This document shows positions 36,001 to 43,318 of a stretch of 64,000 nucleotides of DNA, piece after piece. The stretch lies in contig DASPJR010000088.1 in the NCBI GenBank assembly GCA_035628505.1, positions 91,535 through 155,534 of the forward strand, read 5' to 3'. Position 1 is the first letter of the stretch, and every line of letters starts with the position of its first letter. The position numbers were made by a program, and so were the translations under genes. The stretch comes from DASPJR01 sp035628505. GTDB taxonomy: Bacteria > Planctomycetota > SZUA-567 > H5-PLA8. The notes below the pieces were generated by a model. The model ran no database searches. It saw nothing but the letters and a program-made list of their open reading frames with translations, and was not told where the DNA came from.

Positions 36001-36286
36001 GGCCGGTCTGGCCGCCGAGCGTCGGGAGCAGCGCGTCAGGGCGTTCGATCTCGATAATCTTGGCGACGGCTTCGGGCGTGACCGGTTCGATGTAGGTGCG
36101 GTCGGCCATTCCGGGGTCGGTCATGATCGTCGCAGGATTCGAATTGACGAGGATGACGAAATAGCCTTCTTCCTTCAGGGCCTTGCACGCCTGCGTGCCG
36201 GAGTAATCAAATTCGCAGGCCTGCCCGATGATGATGGGGCCGGACCCGATGATCAGAATTTTGTGGATGTCCGTTCGTTTGGGCAT
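33047..36286 (-). CDS. carB: Carbamoyl phosphate synthase large subunit
   Basis: 1079 residues, the usual CarB length. Two ATP-grasp synthetase halves are visible: [24 protein letters not shown] starts the first and [20 protein letters not shown] the second, each with the typical CPSase ATP-binding blocks. An oligomerisation region lies between them and an MGS-like allosteric domain ends the protein (about 940-1075). It makes carbamoyl phosphate for pyrimidines and arginine. carA is not in this window. It is separated from ugd by 99 bp. Confidence 0.98.
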   Translation of the reverse strand: [1079 protein letters not shown]

Positions 36287-36465
36287 TGTGATTCCGCAAG
36301 GTTCCTGACCGGATGCTCTGAGAGCATTCGGGACGCTTTAATCTTGTTTGTCTCTGGTGCCGCAGGCGCGGGGCATCTCGAGCGGGAAGTCCCGCCAGAA
36401 TTTCACCGGAGAGAAGTTACTACATCCCTGCGGGAAGGAAAGAACAGGTGCAGACTTTTTTTCTC

Positions 36466-36535
36466 ACGCAAAGCCGCAAAGTCGCGAAGAACGGCCGGGG
36501 GCTTAATTCACCGCGGAGACGCGGAGGCGCGGAGA
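36466..36535. repeat. Two 8-bp tandem arrays in the carB upstream region
   Basis: ACGCAAAG, CCGCAAAG and TCGCGAAG are contiguous at 36466-36489. CGCGGAGA, CGCGGAGG and CGCGGAGA are contiguous at 36512-36535. Both have an exact 8-bp period and no coding potential. Confidence 0.6.
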
Positions 36536-36675
36536 GGTGTGGCATGGGCAGCGTTGCAGCAGGACTGCTATGCCTCCATGCAAAAAGCAATGGCTTGGAA
36601 AAGAGTTTTCGTCATGCAGCACTGCCCATGCTTTCGCGCGGCGCAGCACACACCCCTGATGTGAGAGTTGCCTTC

Positions 36676-36957
36676 ATAGCCTGCTTCAGCAGGTTTCGGC
36701 TGTTGCTTGCCACCACCTTCAGGTGGTGGGACGGAAGCAGCTTTTACTCTCAACAGCCGGCTTCAGCCGGCTTACCGAATGCACGCGAGGGCTTCAGCCC
36801 TGACTTGGGCTTCACTGAGCGCGGACCATGGGCTAAAGCCCCCGCGAGAGTGCCTCAAAAGCCGGCTGAAGCCGGCTCCTGCATATCTGTTGGAGCCGGA
36901 AACCACCACCTGAAAGGTGGTGGCAAGCAACGACGAACCCGGCTGCAGCCGGGGGCT
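36676..36957. repeat. Inverted pair of hairpin-rich repeat elements
   Basis: Copy 1 (about 36676-36801, plus) and copy 2 (about 36830-36957, minus) are homologous when one is reverse-complemented. They share TTGCTTGCCACCACCTT followed by CAGGTGGTGG, then AGCCGGCTTCAGCCGGCTT, in the same order. Each holds four hairpins: copy 1 at 36680-36693, 36710-36729, 36755-36772 and 36788-36801; copy 2 at 36830-36841, 36860-36877, 36903-36923 and 36938-36953. Stems are 5-9 bp with loops of 2-4 bases, often TTCA/TGAA. The whole 36287-37153 interval shows no credible gene. Confidence 0.85.
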
Positions 36958-37080
36958 AGGATAAAAAAGCTTCGACCTACAAGTTGTTTACATCAAAGCT
37001 TTGCGAGATATTTGAAGAATCTGGGTCGCTAATGGCGGGGGCTAGTTGTCTTAGTACATGTGTAGGGGATCTGCGTCACT

Positions 37081-37125
37081 CGCAGGCTGGCGGCCTGCGG
37101 TACAAACGCCGGCGAGACGCCGGCG
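37081..37125. repeat. Two GC-rich hairpins downstream of the MshEN-like gene
   Basis: CGCAGGC (37081-37087) pairs with GCCTGCG (37093-37099), and CGCCGGCG (37107-37114) pairs with CGCCGGCG (37118-37125) around AGA. They follow the stop at 37154 on the minus strand but lack a T run, so they may be transcript-end stabilisers or more repeat relics. Confidence 0.5.
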
Positions 37126-37153
37126 ATCCCAGCGCCTCGGTGGTGAAGAGAGA

Positions 37154-38482
37154 TCAAGCCTCTTCGTAGGCCTGCGCGGCGACCGGGCCGGCGGCGGCGT
37201 ATTGCCAGTCCCACTCGCCGATGGGGTCTTCGCCCATGCTGGCGATGTGCTTCTGGAATTCGGCTTCGCTGATCAGCACCGCGGTCATTACGCTGACCGG
37301 CGAGGGCTGCAGTTCGACCGGGCGCTCTTTGAGCACCGGCTTCTGCGGCGCGGCCTTGGCGGCCTTTTCGCGCTGCTGCGCTTCGTAGTCGCCGATGGAC
37401 TGCGCGATCACTTCCGCCACCGGCAGCGCCTCGATTATATCCAGCAGTGCATCGCTGCGCGCTCCGCGCGGGGCCGGGCCGTCGGCGTAGAAATAGTTGT
37501 CTTCGACGGCCACCAGCGGCACGCCAATCGGCTTGCGCTTGTAGATCGTCTGCGAAATTTCTTCGAGGCCTTCTTCAGTTTCGTCGCCCGCGCCCGCGAC
37601 CACCTCTCCGGCGGAGAGATCGAGCGCATCGAGATCGACGTTGACCTTCGCGACCTTCTGCGGCTTGGGCTTCGGTGCGGGCTCGTCGGCAACCGATGAT
37701 TTCTTGCCGCGCTGGCTCAGGCCGCGCTTGTTTGTCTCGATGACTTCGGCCTTCGAATCGTCCAGATCTTCGAGGCCTTTGACCTTCGGGCCTGCGGGTG
37801 CTTCGGGCTGGCGCTGGCGGCGCGGAAGCGCAGCGGGAGCTCCGACCGACGCGAGCGGAACGGCAGAGGGCTCTTCGTCCACCGGAACCGGCGCGGGAAT
37901 ATCGATCTGCATCGGAGCCGCGGGTTCGGCACCACCACTCATGTCCAGGTCCAGCGGCGGGAGATTCGAGGCGTCGTCCAGCGTGAGCGGTTCTTCGCCG
38001 GGCGCTTCTTCCGGCGGCGGCGCGCCATAGGAGCGGTCGATCAGCTGGCTGATCGGCGCCCAGATGGACTTGAACGACTTGACCTTCAGGCGCGTCTTCT
38101 CTTCGATCTGCGTGATGGCCTTGCGGTTGAGCGGGTTGGCCATGACCAGGCAAAGGAGATTGCCCAGGCGCTCAAACGGACAGAGGCGTTCCGCTTCGCA
38201 CAGCTCGCGGGGAACCAGTTCAAGAACGTCCGGCGCGACGGCGAGCTCATCACAGCGCACGTCGGTAACCTGGACCTGCTTGAGCAGCGCAGCGGCGATG
38301 GCAGCATCGGTGCAGGCGCCGTTTGCCTGCAGGATCTGGCCAACAAGGCCGCCCTGCTGTTCCTGCTGCTTGAGTGCGGCGGCAACCTGCTCGGCCTGCA
38401 CGTCTCCATTCTCCAGCAGCAGCTGTCCGAGCTGCTTGGAGCGCATCGAGAATCGAGAGGAGCGTCGTGACGCGTCGGCCAT
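37154..38482 (-). CDS. MshEN-like (GspE/PilB N-terminal) domain protein with acidic proline-rich linker
   Basis: 442 residues. The N-terminal region (about 13-150) matches the T2SS/T4P ATPase N-terminal MshEN fold: QLGQLLLENGDVQAEQVAAALKQQ, a second half-repeat, and LVPRELCEAERLCPFERLGNLLCLVMANPLN. No Walker A or other ATPase domain follows. Instead there is a low-complexity acidic/proline/alanine linker (about 150-290) and a short C-terminal region. Some MshEN domains bind c-di-GMP, but the conserved Arg of the RLG motif is Gln here. ATG 38482 has GGAG about nine bases upstream. It is the last gene of the four-gene operon starting at 41426. Confidence 0.75.
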   Translation of the reverse strand: MADASRRSSRFSMRSKQLGQLLLENGDVQAEQVAAALKQQEQQGGLVGQILQANGACTDAAIAAALLKQVQVTDVRCDELAVAPDVLELVPRELCEAERLCPFERLGNLLCLVMANPLNRKAITQIEEKTRLKVKSFKSIWAPISQLIDRSYGAPPPEEAPGEEPLTLDDASNLPPLDLDMSGGAEPAAPMQIDIPAPVPVDEEPSAVPLASVGAPAALPRRQRQPEAPAGPKVKGLEDLDDSKAEVIETNKRGLSQRGKKSSVADEPAPKPKPQKVAKVNVDLDALDLSAGEVVAGAGDETEEGLEEISQTIYKRKPIGVPLVAVEDNYFYADGPAPRGARSDALLDIIEALPVAEVIAQSIGDYEAQQREKAAKAAPQKPVLKERPVELQPSPVSVMTAVLISEAEFQKHIASMGEDPIGEWDWQYAAAGPVAAQAYEEA

Positions 38483-38561
38483 TGCTATGAACTCCGAGGT
38501 GAAAATCAGTCATCTTTCAGCCCGCCCGATCAGCGGGCTGAAAAAGCGCGGGGACTACCGG

Positions 38562-39596
38562 TTACTGCAGCACCTTGATCAGCGTGAGCAGGTTGCCGCC
38601 CTTCGGATTCGGGCGATGCTCAACGGTATCCATGGCGTTGACGACATCCGAGAAGCGGCCGTCGGCCTGTATCGATCCGCCCGGGCCGAAGTCGAAAGGC
38701 TTGCCGTAGTCGGAGATCTTGATCGTCAGCGACGAACCGTTCGGCACGATCAGGAGATGGAAGGTGCTGTTGGCGTCATTGTCATAGGCGCGTTCAATGA
38801 CGTTCTTGCACGCGACGCTGACAGCGGTCTCGACTTCAGAGGCCTTGCCATTGAAGCCCAGGCTCTCGGCGCACTTGGCAGCCAGCGACGCGACGCCATC
38901 GGCGACCACACTGTTGCAGGGAATGCTGACAGCGATGGGCTTGCTCTTCTTGCTGGCGAAGAAGCGCACGCGTCCGGTGGGCTCGACGGCGAGCACCGCC
39001 GTGCAGCGCGGGCACTTGAACTTGCCGGGCGCCGGAACGTCGAGCGTCACGCGGCAGCGCGCGCATGCGGTCTGAATCGGAAACGTAACCGCGGCAGCAG
39101 CGGCAGGCGCCGGAGCAGGCGCAGGCGCGGCCGGAGCCGCAACAAAAGCGGGCGCGGCCGGGGCAGACTGCGGATAGGCGGATGGCGCGGGCGCCGGCGA
39201 GGTCTTGACGCTGACAGACGGCGGCGGCGCAAGCTTTCCGGCGAAGGAGCGCAGCGCGGTGGCCTCGTCGGTGACGATATTGAAGAGGGCGTTGAACCCG
39301 AGCATTTCCATGACGAGCATGACCTTGCTCGGCACGCGGCAGAAGGCAATATGGCCGCCGATGCTCTCGAAGGTGTCCGAGTATTTCAGCAGCGTGCCCA
39401 GACCGGTCGAATTGATGTACTTGACGTTGGTGCAGTCAAGAATCAGGTTTTTGACGCCCCTCTCGACCAGCTTGTCCATTACCTGCTGGAACTGCTGAAT
39501 GGTGGAGGCGTCGATCGAGCCGTCCACTTCAGCGAGCGTCGCCGTCGTACCGTCCGGAGACTTCACCACTTTGACGCGAAATTCAATGCTTGCCAT
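38562..39596 (-). CDS. STAS - zinc ribbon - GHKL-like fusion (anti-sigma antagonist type)
   Basis: 344 residues. A STAS domain (about 1-115) carries the phosphorylatable-Ser strand VKYINSTGLGTLLKY, as in SpoIIAA/RsbV antagonists. A proline/alanine linker (about 125-175) leads to a CxxC...CxxC ribbon (CARC, CPRC, about 178-200) similar to MJ0042-type ribbons. The C-terminal region (about 225-344) resembles an RsbW-type GHKL ATPase. Its N box (ACKNVIERAYDND), G1 (DYGKPFD) and G2 (GGNLL) are all degenerate, so ATP binding is doubtful. It lies 61 bp downstream of the HU/REC/RsbW fusion gene in the same direction. Confidence 0.8.
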   Translation of the reverse strand: MASIEFRVKVVKSPDGTTATLAEVDGSIDASTIQQFQQVMDKLVERGVKNLILDCTNVKYINSTGLGTLLKYSDTFESIGGHIAFCRVPSKVMLVMEMLGFNALFNIVTDEATALRSFAGKLAPPPSVSVKTSPAPAPSAYPQSAPAAPAFVAAPAAPAPAPAPAAAAAVTFPIQTACARCRVTLDVPAPGKFKCPRCTAVLAVEPTGRVRFFASKKSKPIAVSIPCNSVVADGVASLAAKCAESLGFNGKASEVETAVSVACKNVIERAYDNDANSTFHLLIVPNGSSLTIKISDYGKPFDFGPGGSIQADGRFSDVVNAMDTVEHRPNPKGGNLLTLIKVLQ

Positions 39597-39657
39597 GACT
39601 CTCCCACCCCGAGACCACTTTGCCGGCCGCTACGCACACATCCCGATGACGGCGCGG

Positions 39658-40764
39658 CTATGATTTGCGAACGTACCTCGTCAAGCTGATCTTGTTACCC
39701 GCATAGTTGTACTCGAGTTTGTCCACGCACTTCAACATCAGCATGATACCCAGGCCGCCATGACCGCCTGCCTGGTTGCGCTCGCGCGCCGCGTCCACGG
39801 GATTGCCGCTGACGCCGCGGCTGAGATAGATTTCAGTGTCGAACCCGTCGCCCTCGTCCTGCACGGCCAGCGTCGCCTTCTCGCGATCCAGCAGATACTG
39901 AATGTCCACGTAGCGGTTTTCGTTACTCTTGTTTCCGTGGCGCGCGGCATTGTCGACGGCTTCACGGAAGGCAACGGCGAAAGCAGCCGCGGCTTCTTCC
40001 GGCAGTCCGCTCTGGCTGAGAACGTGATTGACCAGGTCGTTAGCCTGCTCGATCGTCTCTTCCTTCGTCTGGAAGCGGAAGTGCATGACGTGTTCGAAGT
40101 AGTTGCGTTCTTCAGCGCAGCGGGCGAGCTCGGATTCCGCGAGCTTGACCAGATCGGTCAGTTCGAACGGCTCGTTGATGTGCTCGTCAGACATCACCTC
40201 AAGATCGGTTACCTTCTGCGGGTCCGCGCCTTCGCCGTGAATGGCGATGATCGAGGTCATGCTGATTTCGCGGTTTTTCTTCACCGCTTCGCACACCTTG
40301 CGCGCATCGCCCAGGCCGACGTCGAGGACGATCAGGTCGGGCTTGGCTTTCGCCAGCTGCGCCAGTGCTTCTTCTTCGCCCTGAACGACGTTGACTTCGC
40401 TGCGGGCGCTGGCCAGCCGGCTGGCCATGACGCCGGTAAAGAAATTCTTCTTGGGAACGACCAGCATGATCTGGAAAAGGCCCGAGCCTTCGATGGCTTT
40501 GCGCAGCGCTTCGTCCAGGTCCATCTGCACCAGCCGGGTGGCGGGCAGGCCAAGCGTGCCGCCGGCCTGCGTCGTTGTGGCGACGGGCTGGCCCTGCTTG
40601 ACCTGGACCATCAGGAACTGCGGCAGCTCGATGGCATTGCCGCGCTGCAGCTCCTTTTTCATCACGTCAATTGCCCGGTCGAGCACGGCGCGCGTCTGCG
40701 GCTCAGGTGAATTGAGCTCCCGTGCGACCCGCTGGGCCAGTTCTGCTGTCGAGACCGTTTTCAT
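39658..40764 (-). CDS. HU-like DNA-binding - pseudo-receiver - RsbW-type kinase fusion
   Basis: 368 residues with three parts. Residues 1-95 resemble HU/IHF: VSTAELAQRVARELN, DRAIDVMKKELQRGNAIELP, then PATRLVQMDLDEALRKAI where HU has its closing helix. Residues about 98-215 form a CheY-like receiver: Asp is kept (LIVLDVGLGDA), but the N-terminal acidic pair is missing and the usual K-P-F is E-P-F (INEPFELTDL), so it is probably not phosphorylated normally. Residues about 235-368 form a GHKL Ser/Thr kinase with intact boxes (FREAVDNAARHGN, DEGDGFD, GGHGGLGIML), as in RsbW/SpoIIAB. Its likely partner is the STAS protein encoded next. I know of no named family with this architecture. Confidence 0.8.
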   Translation of the reverse strand: MKTVSTAELAQRVARELNSPEPQTRAVLDRAIDVMKKELQRGNAIELPQFLMVQVKQGQPVATTTQAGGTLGLPATRLVQMDLDEALRKAIEGSGLFQIMLVVPKKNFFTGVMASRLASARSEVNVVQGEEEALAQLAKAKPDLIVLDVGLGDARKVCEAVKKNREISMTSIIAIHGEGADPQKVTDLEVMSDEHINEPFELTDLVKLAESELARCAEERNYFEHVMHFRFQTKEETIEQANDLVNHVLSQSGLPEEAAAAFAVAFREAVDNAARHGNKSNENRYVDIQYLLDREKATLAVQDEGDGFDTEIYLSRGVSGNPVDAARERNQAGGHGGLGIMLMLKCVDKLEYNYAGNKISLTRYVRKS

Positions 40765-40811
40765 GAAGGGCTTCTTTCCCTCAGCGCAACTTCGCCATCG
40801 TACCGGTTGAA

Positions 40812-41426
40812 CTACTTCGCCTGTTTACCCGCCAATTTGTTCAGCAACTCGTCCTGCGTGATCAGCTTCTTTTCGATCAGCAGTTCGGTCAGCGCCTGCA
40901 GCACGGCCTGGGGCGAGGCGCGCGTACCGGCCGAAACCGCCGCGTGCTGCCCGCTGGTGATGCCGCGCGCCTTCTCCGTCTCCTGGATCTCCGGACACGT
41001 CCGGCCATGGAAGTAATAGTCGATCGCACGAATGATGTTCGCGCGCGACGCCACGGCCGTTTCGATGCGCAACCCGGTGACGAACTGCAGGTTATCTACA
41101 CCGTCCAGATCGAGAGGATCAGCGACTGCGACAACGAGCGTTTCGTTTGTTTTGCGAATGGGAAGAATCTGATTTTTCTCGAGCACTTCGACATCGACAA
41201 GCGCCGAGCAGTTGGGCATGACGACCAGGTCCTTGAGTCCAAGGACTGGCAGTTTCATCTGAGCGCCGAGAAACTCAGCGAGCTGATCTTCGTTGATGTA
41301 GCGCAGCTTCGACAGGATGACGGGAAGTTTTCCGCCAACATGTTTTTGTGTTTCGAGTGCCTTGTCGAATTGTGCCTGGGAGATAACGTTGTTGGCGACA
41401 AGCATTTCACCTAGCTTTAGGCTCAT
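40812..41426 (-). CDS. Stand-alone MshEN-like domain protein
   Basis: 204 residues. The start LKLGEMLVANNVISQAQFDKAL and the following half-repeat (LSKLRYINEDQLAEFLGAQ), with LEKNQILPIRKTNETLVVAVADPLDLDGVDNL, match the N-terminal domain of PilB/GspE-type ATPases over about 150 residues. The ATPase itself is absent. A short hinge leads to a C-terminal helical piece (LTELLIEKKLITQDELLNKL) that resembles another half MshEN motif. It is the first gene of the operon, about 95 bases downstream of the predicted transcription start. The Lys of KLGEML replaces the Arg typical of c-di-GMP binders. Confidence 0.78.
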   Translation of the reverse strand: MSLKLGEMLVANNVISQAQFDKALETQKHVGGKLPVILSKLRYINEDQLAEFLGAQMKLPVLGLKDLVVMPNCSALVDVEVLEKNQILPIRKTNETLVVAVADPLDLDGVDNLQFVTGLRIETAVASRANIIRAIDYYFHGRTCPEIQETEKARGITSGQHAAVSAGTRASPQAVLQALTELLIEKKLITQDELLNKLAGKQAK

Positions 41427-41527
41427 GTGCGCGCGTCCCCCGACAGCCGTGCCCGTTAATTGCCTTCAGCCACTGCTCAAGCCAAACTTTTCGCTAAACA
41501 GGCTCTAATTCAATCTCTGTAAAAACG

Positions 41528-41568
41528 AAACTAGCGAAGTTTACAAAAACTGTCAAGGATTTTTGACA
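41528..41568 (-). promoter_or_regulatory. Sigma-70-type promoter with overlapping palindrome
   Basis: On the minus strand TTGACA (41556-41551) is followed by a 17-bp spacer and TAGTTT (41533-41528), close to consensus. The -35 hexamer is one arm of the perfect inverted repeat TGTCAAGGATTTTTGACA (41551-41568), a possible repressor or activator site. It would drive the four-gene operon starting at 41426. Confidence 0.65.
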
Positions 41569-41652
41569 ATTCACGTCTTTATCTTCTGCGCGACGTGCTG
41601 CACGTCGGCACCTTTTTACATAGCAGCCTCAACGCAACGACACTACGACTCA

Positions 41653-41687
41653 AAGACATGAAGGAAGGGACAATACCTTCATGTCTT
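41653..41687 (-). terminator. murD: Perfect 12-bp hairpin after murD
   Basis: AAGACATGAAGG (41653-41664) and CCTTCATGTCTT (41676-41687) form a perfect stem with an 11-base loop. It lies 31 bases after the murD stop on the minus strand. The T run is short, so a terminator role is probable but not certain. Confidence 0.5.
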
Positions 41688-41717
41688 CGGGGCAACTGTT
41701 GATATTTAAGCTAGAGC

Positions 41718-43121
41718 TCAGGCCGTCTTGGTCAGGCGCTGCGCAAGTGCGCGGAAGAGTTCGCCGCGTTCCTGGAAGTTTCTGAACATATCATAGCTTG
41801 CGCACGCCGGTGAGAGCAGCACGACTTCGCCGGGCACAACGCCAGAGGCCGCAAGACTCGCCGCGTGTTCGAGATTCCGCGCGTGGATGATCATCGGACC
41901 TTTCATCATCTCCCGCGACGCGCGCAGCACAGCCTGCTCGATTTTCGACGCCGTCGTGCCGAGGAGAATGAGGCGACGCGCTTTACGGGCGATGGCGATG
42001 CCGAGTTCATCAAACGGCGAGCCCTTGTCGTAACCGCCGGCGATCAGCGTGATGGGGCCATTGAATGACGCCAGGGCGCAGATGGCGGACTCGGGCGTCG
42101 TGGCGATCGAGTCATTGTAGAACGTCACCGATCCCGGTCCGCGTGCGACCATTTCAAGCCGGTGCGGCAATCCGCTGAAGGTCGCCAGCGCCTCGGCAAT
42201 CTGCCAGGGCTTGACACCGTAGGCCAGTGCCGCTGCCGACGCCGCAAGCGCGTTAGCGACGTTATGAATCCCGGGCAGACGCAGGGCCTGACGAACGGCG
42301 ACGACTTCTTCGTAACGCCCGATGCGGACAACCAGTTTTTCGCCATCCAGGAAGGCCGCATCGCCTTCCGGCTCGATCTTCACGCTGAACTTAATGACGC
42401 GTCCGCGCGTGTGATTCTCCCAGCCCGCCAGCATCGGATCATCCGCATTCAGCACAGCGGTGTCGGTGCTCTTCTGGAAATTCAGGATATTAAGCTTGGC
42501 GGCGGCGTAGGCTTCCATCGAGCCATGGCGGTCGAGGTGGTTCGGCGAAAGGTTCGTGACGATGGAAACGCGGGGGCTCTCGCCGAGTTCCTTCAGGCCG
42601 TCGAGCATGAATGAGGAGAGTTCGAGCACGATCGGCACGTTCGGCGCAAGATCCTTGACCGAGCCCAGCAGGCATTTGCCGATGTTACCGCCCATCAGGG
42701 ACCGCGAATCGTGCAGCCGCATCATTTCGCCGACCAGCGCGGTGGTCGTGGATTTTCCGTTTGAGCCCGTGATGCCGATCTTCGGGTTGCGTGGTGTGAG
42801 CTTAAAGAGCAGATTGATGGCGTGCTCAATCTGAGCGCCGGCGCCGCGGGCCATGGTGACGAGCGGGTTGTCGCTGGTGACACTGGGATTGACCACGACG
42901 ATATTCGCGCGGCGGAAGTCTTCGACGAAGTGCCTTCCCAGGACATAGCGGATCGGCAGGCCCGCGAGGGCGTCGATGGACGGCTTGAGGTCCTTCTCGG
43001 TGCGCAGATCGGTGACTGTCACCGTCGCGCCGTTCTCAGCAAAGAACCGGGCCGCACCGACGCCTCCTCCGAAAAGACCCAGGCCCATGACAGTGACACG
43101 CTTGCCCGCGTACGCGCCCAT
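41718..43121 (-). CDS. murD: UDP-N-acetylmuramoylalanine-D-glutamate ligase
   Basis: 467 residues, adds D-Glu to UDP-MurNAc-Ala in peptidoglycan synthesis. The N-terminal Rossmann motif VTVMGLGLFGGGVGAARFF binds UDP. The central ATP loop is GITGSNGKSTTTALVGEMM, ELSSFMLDGL is a Mur-ligase signature, and NLSPNHLDRHGSMEAYAAAK contains the conserved His-Asp. ATG 43121 has GAGAGGGG five bases upstream; a TTG at 43136 is less likely. It stands alone rather than in a dcw cluster. Its presence indicates a peptidoglycan cell wall. Confidence 0.95.
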   Translation of the reverse strand: MGAYAGKRVTVMGLGLFGGGVGAARFFAENGATVTVTDLRTEKDLKPSIDALAGLPIRYVLGRHFVEDFRRANIVVVNPSVTSDNPLVTMARGAGAQIEHAINLLFKLTPRNPKIGITGSNGKSTTTALVGEMMRLHDSRSLMGGNIGKCLLGSVKDLAPNVPIVLELSSFMLDGLKELGESPRVSIVTNLSPNHLDRHGSMEAYAAAKLNILNFQKSTDTAVLNADDPMLAGWENHTRGRVIKFSVKIEPEGDAAFLDGEKLVVRIGRYEEVVAVRQALRLPGIHNVANALAASAAALAYGVKPWQIAEALATFSGLPHRLEMVARGPGSVTFYNDSIATTPESAICALASFNGPITLIAGGYDKGSPFDELGIAIARKARRLILLGTTASKIEQAVLRASREMMKGPMIIHARNLEHAASLAASGVVPGEVVLLSPACASYDMFRNFQERGELFRALAQRLTKTA

Positions 43122-43250
43122 ACTATCCCCTCTCAATTGTTGCGGCTCAGACTTGAAACTGCTGTCAGTAGTTTTCGGCTTTTTTTGAGGAGGGATTGAA
43201 GGAAAACGGCCGTGTTTGCCGTAATGAACTCTGCTCAGCCCGGCATAAGT

Positions 43251-43288
43251 AAAAAACCAGCGGCCGGAGCAATCGCCCCGGCCGCTGG
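43251..43288 (-). terminator. Rho-independent terminator
   Basis: CCAGCGGCCGG (43257-43267) pairs with CCGGCCGCTGG (43278-43288), and read on the minus strand it is followed by TTTTTT (43256-43251). It ends the secreted-protein gene whose stop is at 43319. Confidence 0.9.
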
Positions 43289-43318
43289 CAGATAAGTCTT
43301 ACGTACGAGTTGAAAGGC

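Noticed and set aside
36707..36913. 68-codon frame across the hairpin repeats
   Set aside because: Sequence follows the repeats (P-P-P-S-G-G-G and L-K-P-A phrases); a typical spurious translation of such elements.
36676..36957. Hairpin array considered as a CRISPR
   Set aside because: There is no constant direct repeat with regular spacers; units are self-complementary hairpins in two opposite copies.
38064..39689. 541-codon plus-strand frame over the STAS and MshEN genes
   Set aside because: Antisense to two genes with clear domains; internal low-complexity Arg/Gly runs.
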